Shown: piece by piece, positions 51,266 to 51,671 of the stretch
Layout: the number at the start of each line of letters is the position of its first letter
Numbering within the stretch: position 1 is the first letter of the stretch
NCBI GenBank assembly: GCA_030832085.1
Contig: JAURJU010000109.1
Coordinates: forward strand, 1 to 51,671
Direction: 5' to 3'
DNA from: Chitinophagales bacterium
Lineage (GTDB): Bacteria > Bacteroidota > Bacteroidia > Chitinophagales > Chitinophagaceae
Length of the DNA: 51,671 nucleotides
Made by a program: the position numbers and the translations under genes
Notes under the pieces: generated by a model
Seen by the model: only the letters and a program-made list of their open reading frames with translations
The model's database searches: none
Told to the model about the DNA's origin: nothing

Positions 51266-51671
51266 ATGATGAGATTTATTTTAATAACAATTACAACTGT
51301 TGCGCTATTGACCAAGGGTCATAACGCTGTTGCACAAGAATTGCCCAACATCATTATCATATACGCTGACGATGTCGGATATGGCGATCTTTCCTGTTAC
51401 AATAAAAATTCAGCCTATAAGACTCCTCGGCTAGATAAAATGGCCAGACAAGGCGTGAGGTTTACAGACGCACACAGTCCATCAACCATCTGTTCTCCTT
51501 CCCGTTATGGGCTGCTATCCGGTCAACAAATATACCGTTCAACGGGCAAGGGTGGCGGTGCCTTTGAAGGACCAGGGGGTCCGAGCTATTTAAAGCCCGG
51601 GACACTTACAATAGCAGAAATGCTTCGGACAAAGGGATACCGGACTGGCATTTTCGGGAAATGGCATGTAG
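51266..51671 (+). CDS. Sulfatase, truncated by the window edge
   Basis: The first 135 codons of a secreted sulfatase, open to the right edge. It starts MMRF (ATG at 51266 or 51269), with a signal peptide ending near AVAQE. Metal ligands D35 and D36 (YADDVGYGD) and the formylglycine precursor C76 in C-S-P-S-R are present. Then GKWHV, the active-site Lys/His motif, begins at the very edge. It diverges from the cytochrome lipoprotein gene. This is the fourth sulfatase in 26 kb, all of them carrying the Cys form. Confidence 0.92.
   Translation, partial: MMRFILITITTVALLTKGHNAVAQELPNIIIIYADDVGYGDLSCYNKNSAYKTPRLDKMARQGVRFTDAHSPSTICSPSRYGLLSGQQIYRSTGKGGGAFEGPGGPSYLKPGTLTIAEMLRTKGYRTGIFGKWHV

Noticed and set aside
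16718-51671. An ulvan- or fucoidan-specific locus, suggested by rhamnosidase plus sulfatases
   Set aside because: No ulvan lyase, GH105, fucosidase or fucoidanase is recognised, and the peptidases and serine dehydratase would be unexplained. It stays possible if such genes lie beyond the right edge.
1-51671. Mobile elements, CRISPR arrays, tRNA or rRNA genes
   Set aside because: No transposase or integrase, no regularly spaced repeats, and no cloverleaf-like or rRNA-like sequence was found in the gaps, all but one of which are shorter than 300 bp.

Overview
The window reads as chromosomal DNA of a member of the Bacteroidota, most likely a Chitinophagaceae-type organism. The evidence is two SusC/SusD outer-membrane pairs, a GLPGLI-family protein, lipobox lipoproteins with Cys after a short hydrophobic stretch, weak Shine-Dalgarno signals, and a quinol/cytochrome oxidase module of the Bacteroidota type. 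No transposase, integrase, CRISPR array, rRNA or tRNA was seen. Both window ends cut into larger units; the last gene, a sulfatase, is truncated by the right edge.

Layout. (1) 0-2.5 kb: end of a terminal-oxidase operon on the + strand (cytochrome oxidase subunits III and IV, a SCO1-type copper chaperone, a DUF420 membrane protein). (2) 2.5-5.3 kb: a tight - strand operon of an acyl carrier protein, a ketoacyl-ACP synthase, TrmB, a small DUF5522-like protein and an alkyltransferase-like protein without the active-site Cys. Its leader holds a perfect 12-bp-arm inverted repeat. (3) 5.5-9.0 kb: a small secreted four-Cys protein, a GLPGLI protein and a plug/barrel outer-membrane protein. (4) 9.0-10.7 kb: a GHL10-type lipoprotein on the - strand. 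(5) 10.9-15.8 kb: a first SusC/SusD pair (SusD-like_2 type), then a strong terminator and an RluE-type pseudouridine synthase.

(6) 16.6 kb to the right edge: a large catabolic island. It has a second SusC/SusD pair, an AraC-type regulator, a + strand operon (Fe-S L-serine dehydratase, Xaa-Pro aminopeptidase, two sulfatases), and a - strand run of nine genes from 44.5 to 29.0 kb. That run encodes a GH123-like enzyme, a sulfatase, a GH63/MGH1-like enzyme, an M28 peptidase, a DUF3863-like protein, two M1 peptidases, a TSUP/TauE transporter and a GH78 rhamnosidase. Diverging from it is a sialate-O-acetylesterase-like gene translationally coupled to an unrecognised secreted protein. At the far end are a cytochrome c/propeller lipoprotein and a fourth sulfatase.

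The most informative observation is a 30-bp element present twice, 28 of 30 bases identical by hand alignment. One copy lies upstream of the second susC (16621-16650, +) and one, in matching orientation, upstream of the nine-gene - strand operon (44675-44704, -). The next 33 bp also align (22/33). This ties the two ends of a 28-kb region into one probable regulon, with the AraC protein at 22.0 kb as the obvious candidate regulator.

Reading the enzymes together, the island combines desulfation, exo-acting glycosidases, de-acetylation, four peptidases (including Pro-specific and tandem M1 enzymes), serine deamination and a possible sulfur-oxyanion exporter, with no recognisable endo-glycanase or polysaccharide lyase. 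I infer that its substrate is a sulfated, O-glycosylated Ser/Pro-rich glycoprotein or proteoglycan rather than a plain polysaccharide. That is a hypothesis from gene content, not a demonstrated function.
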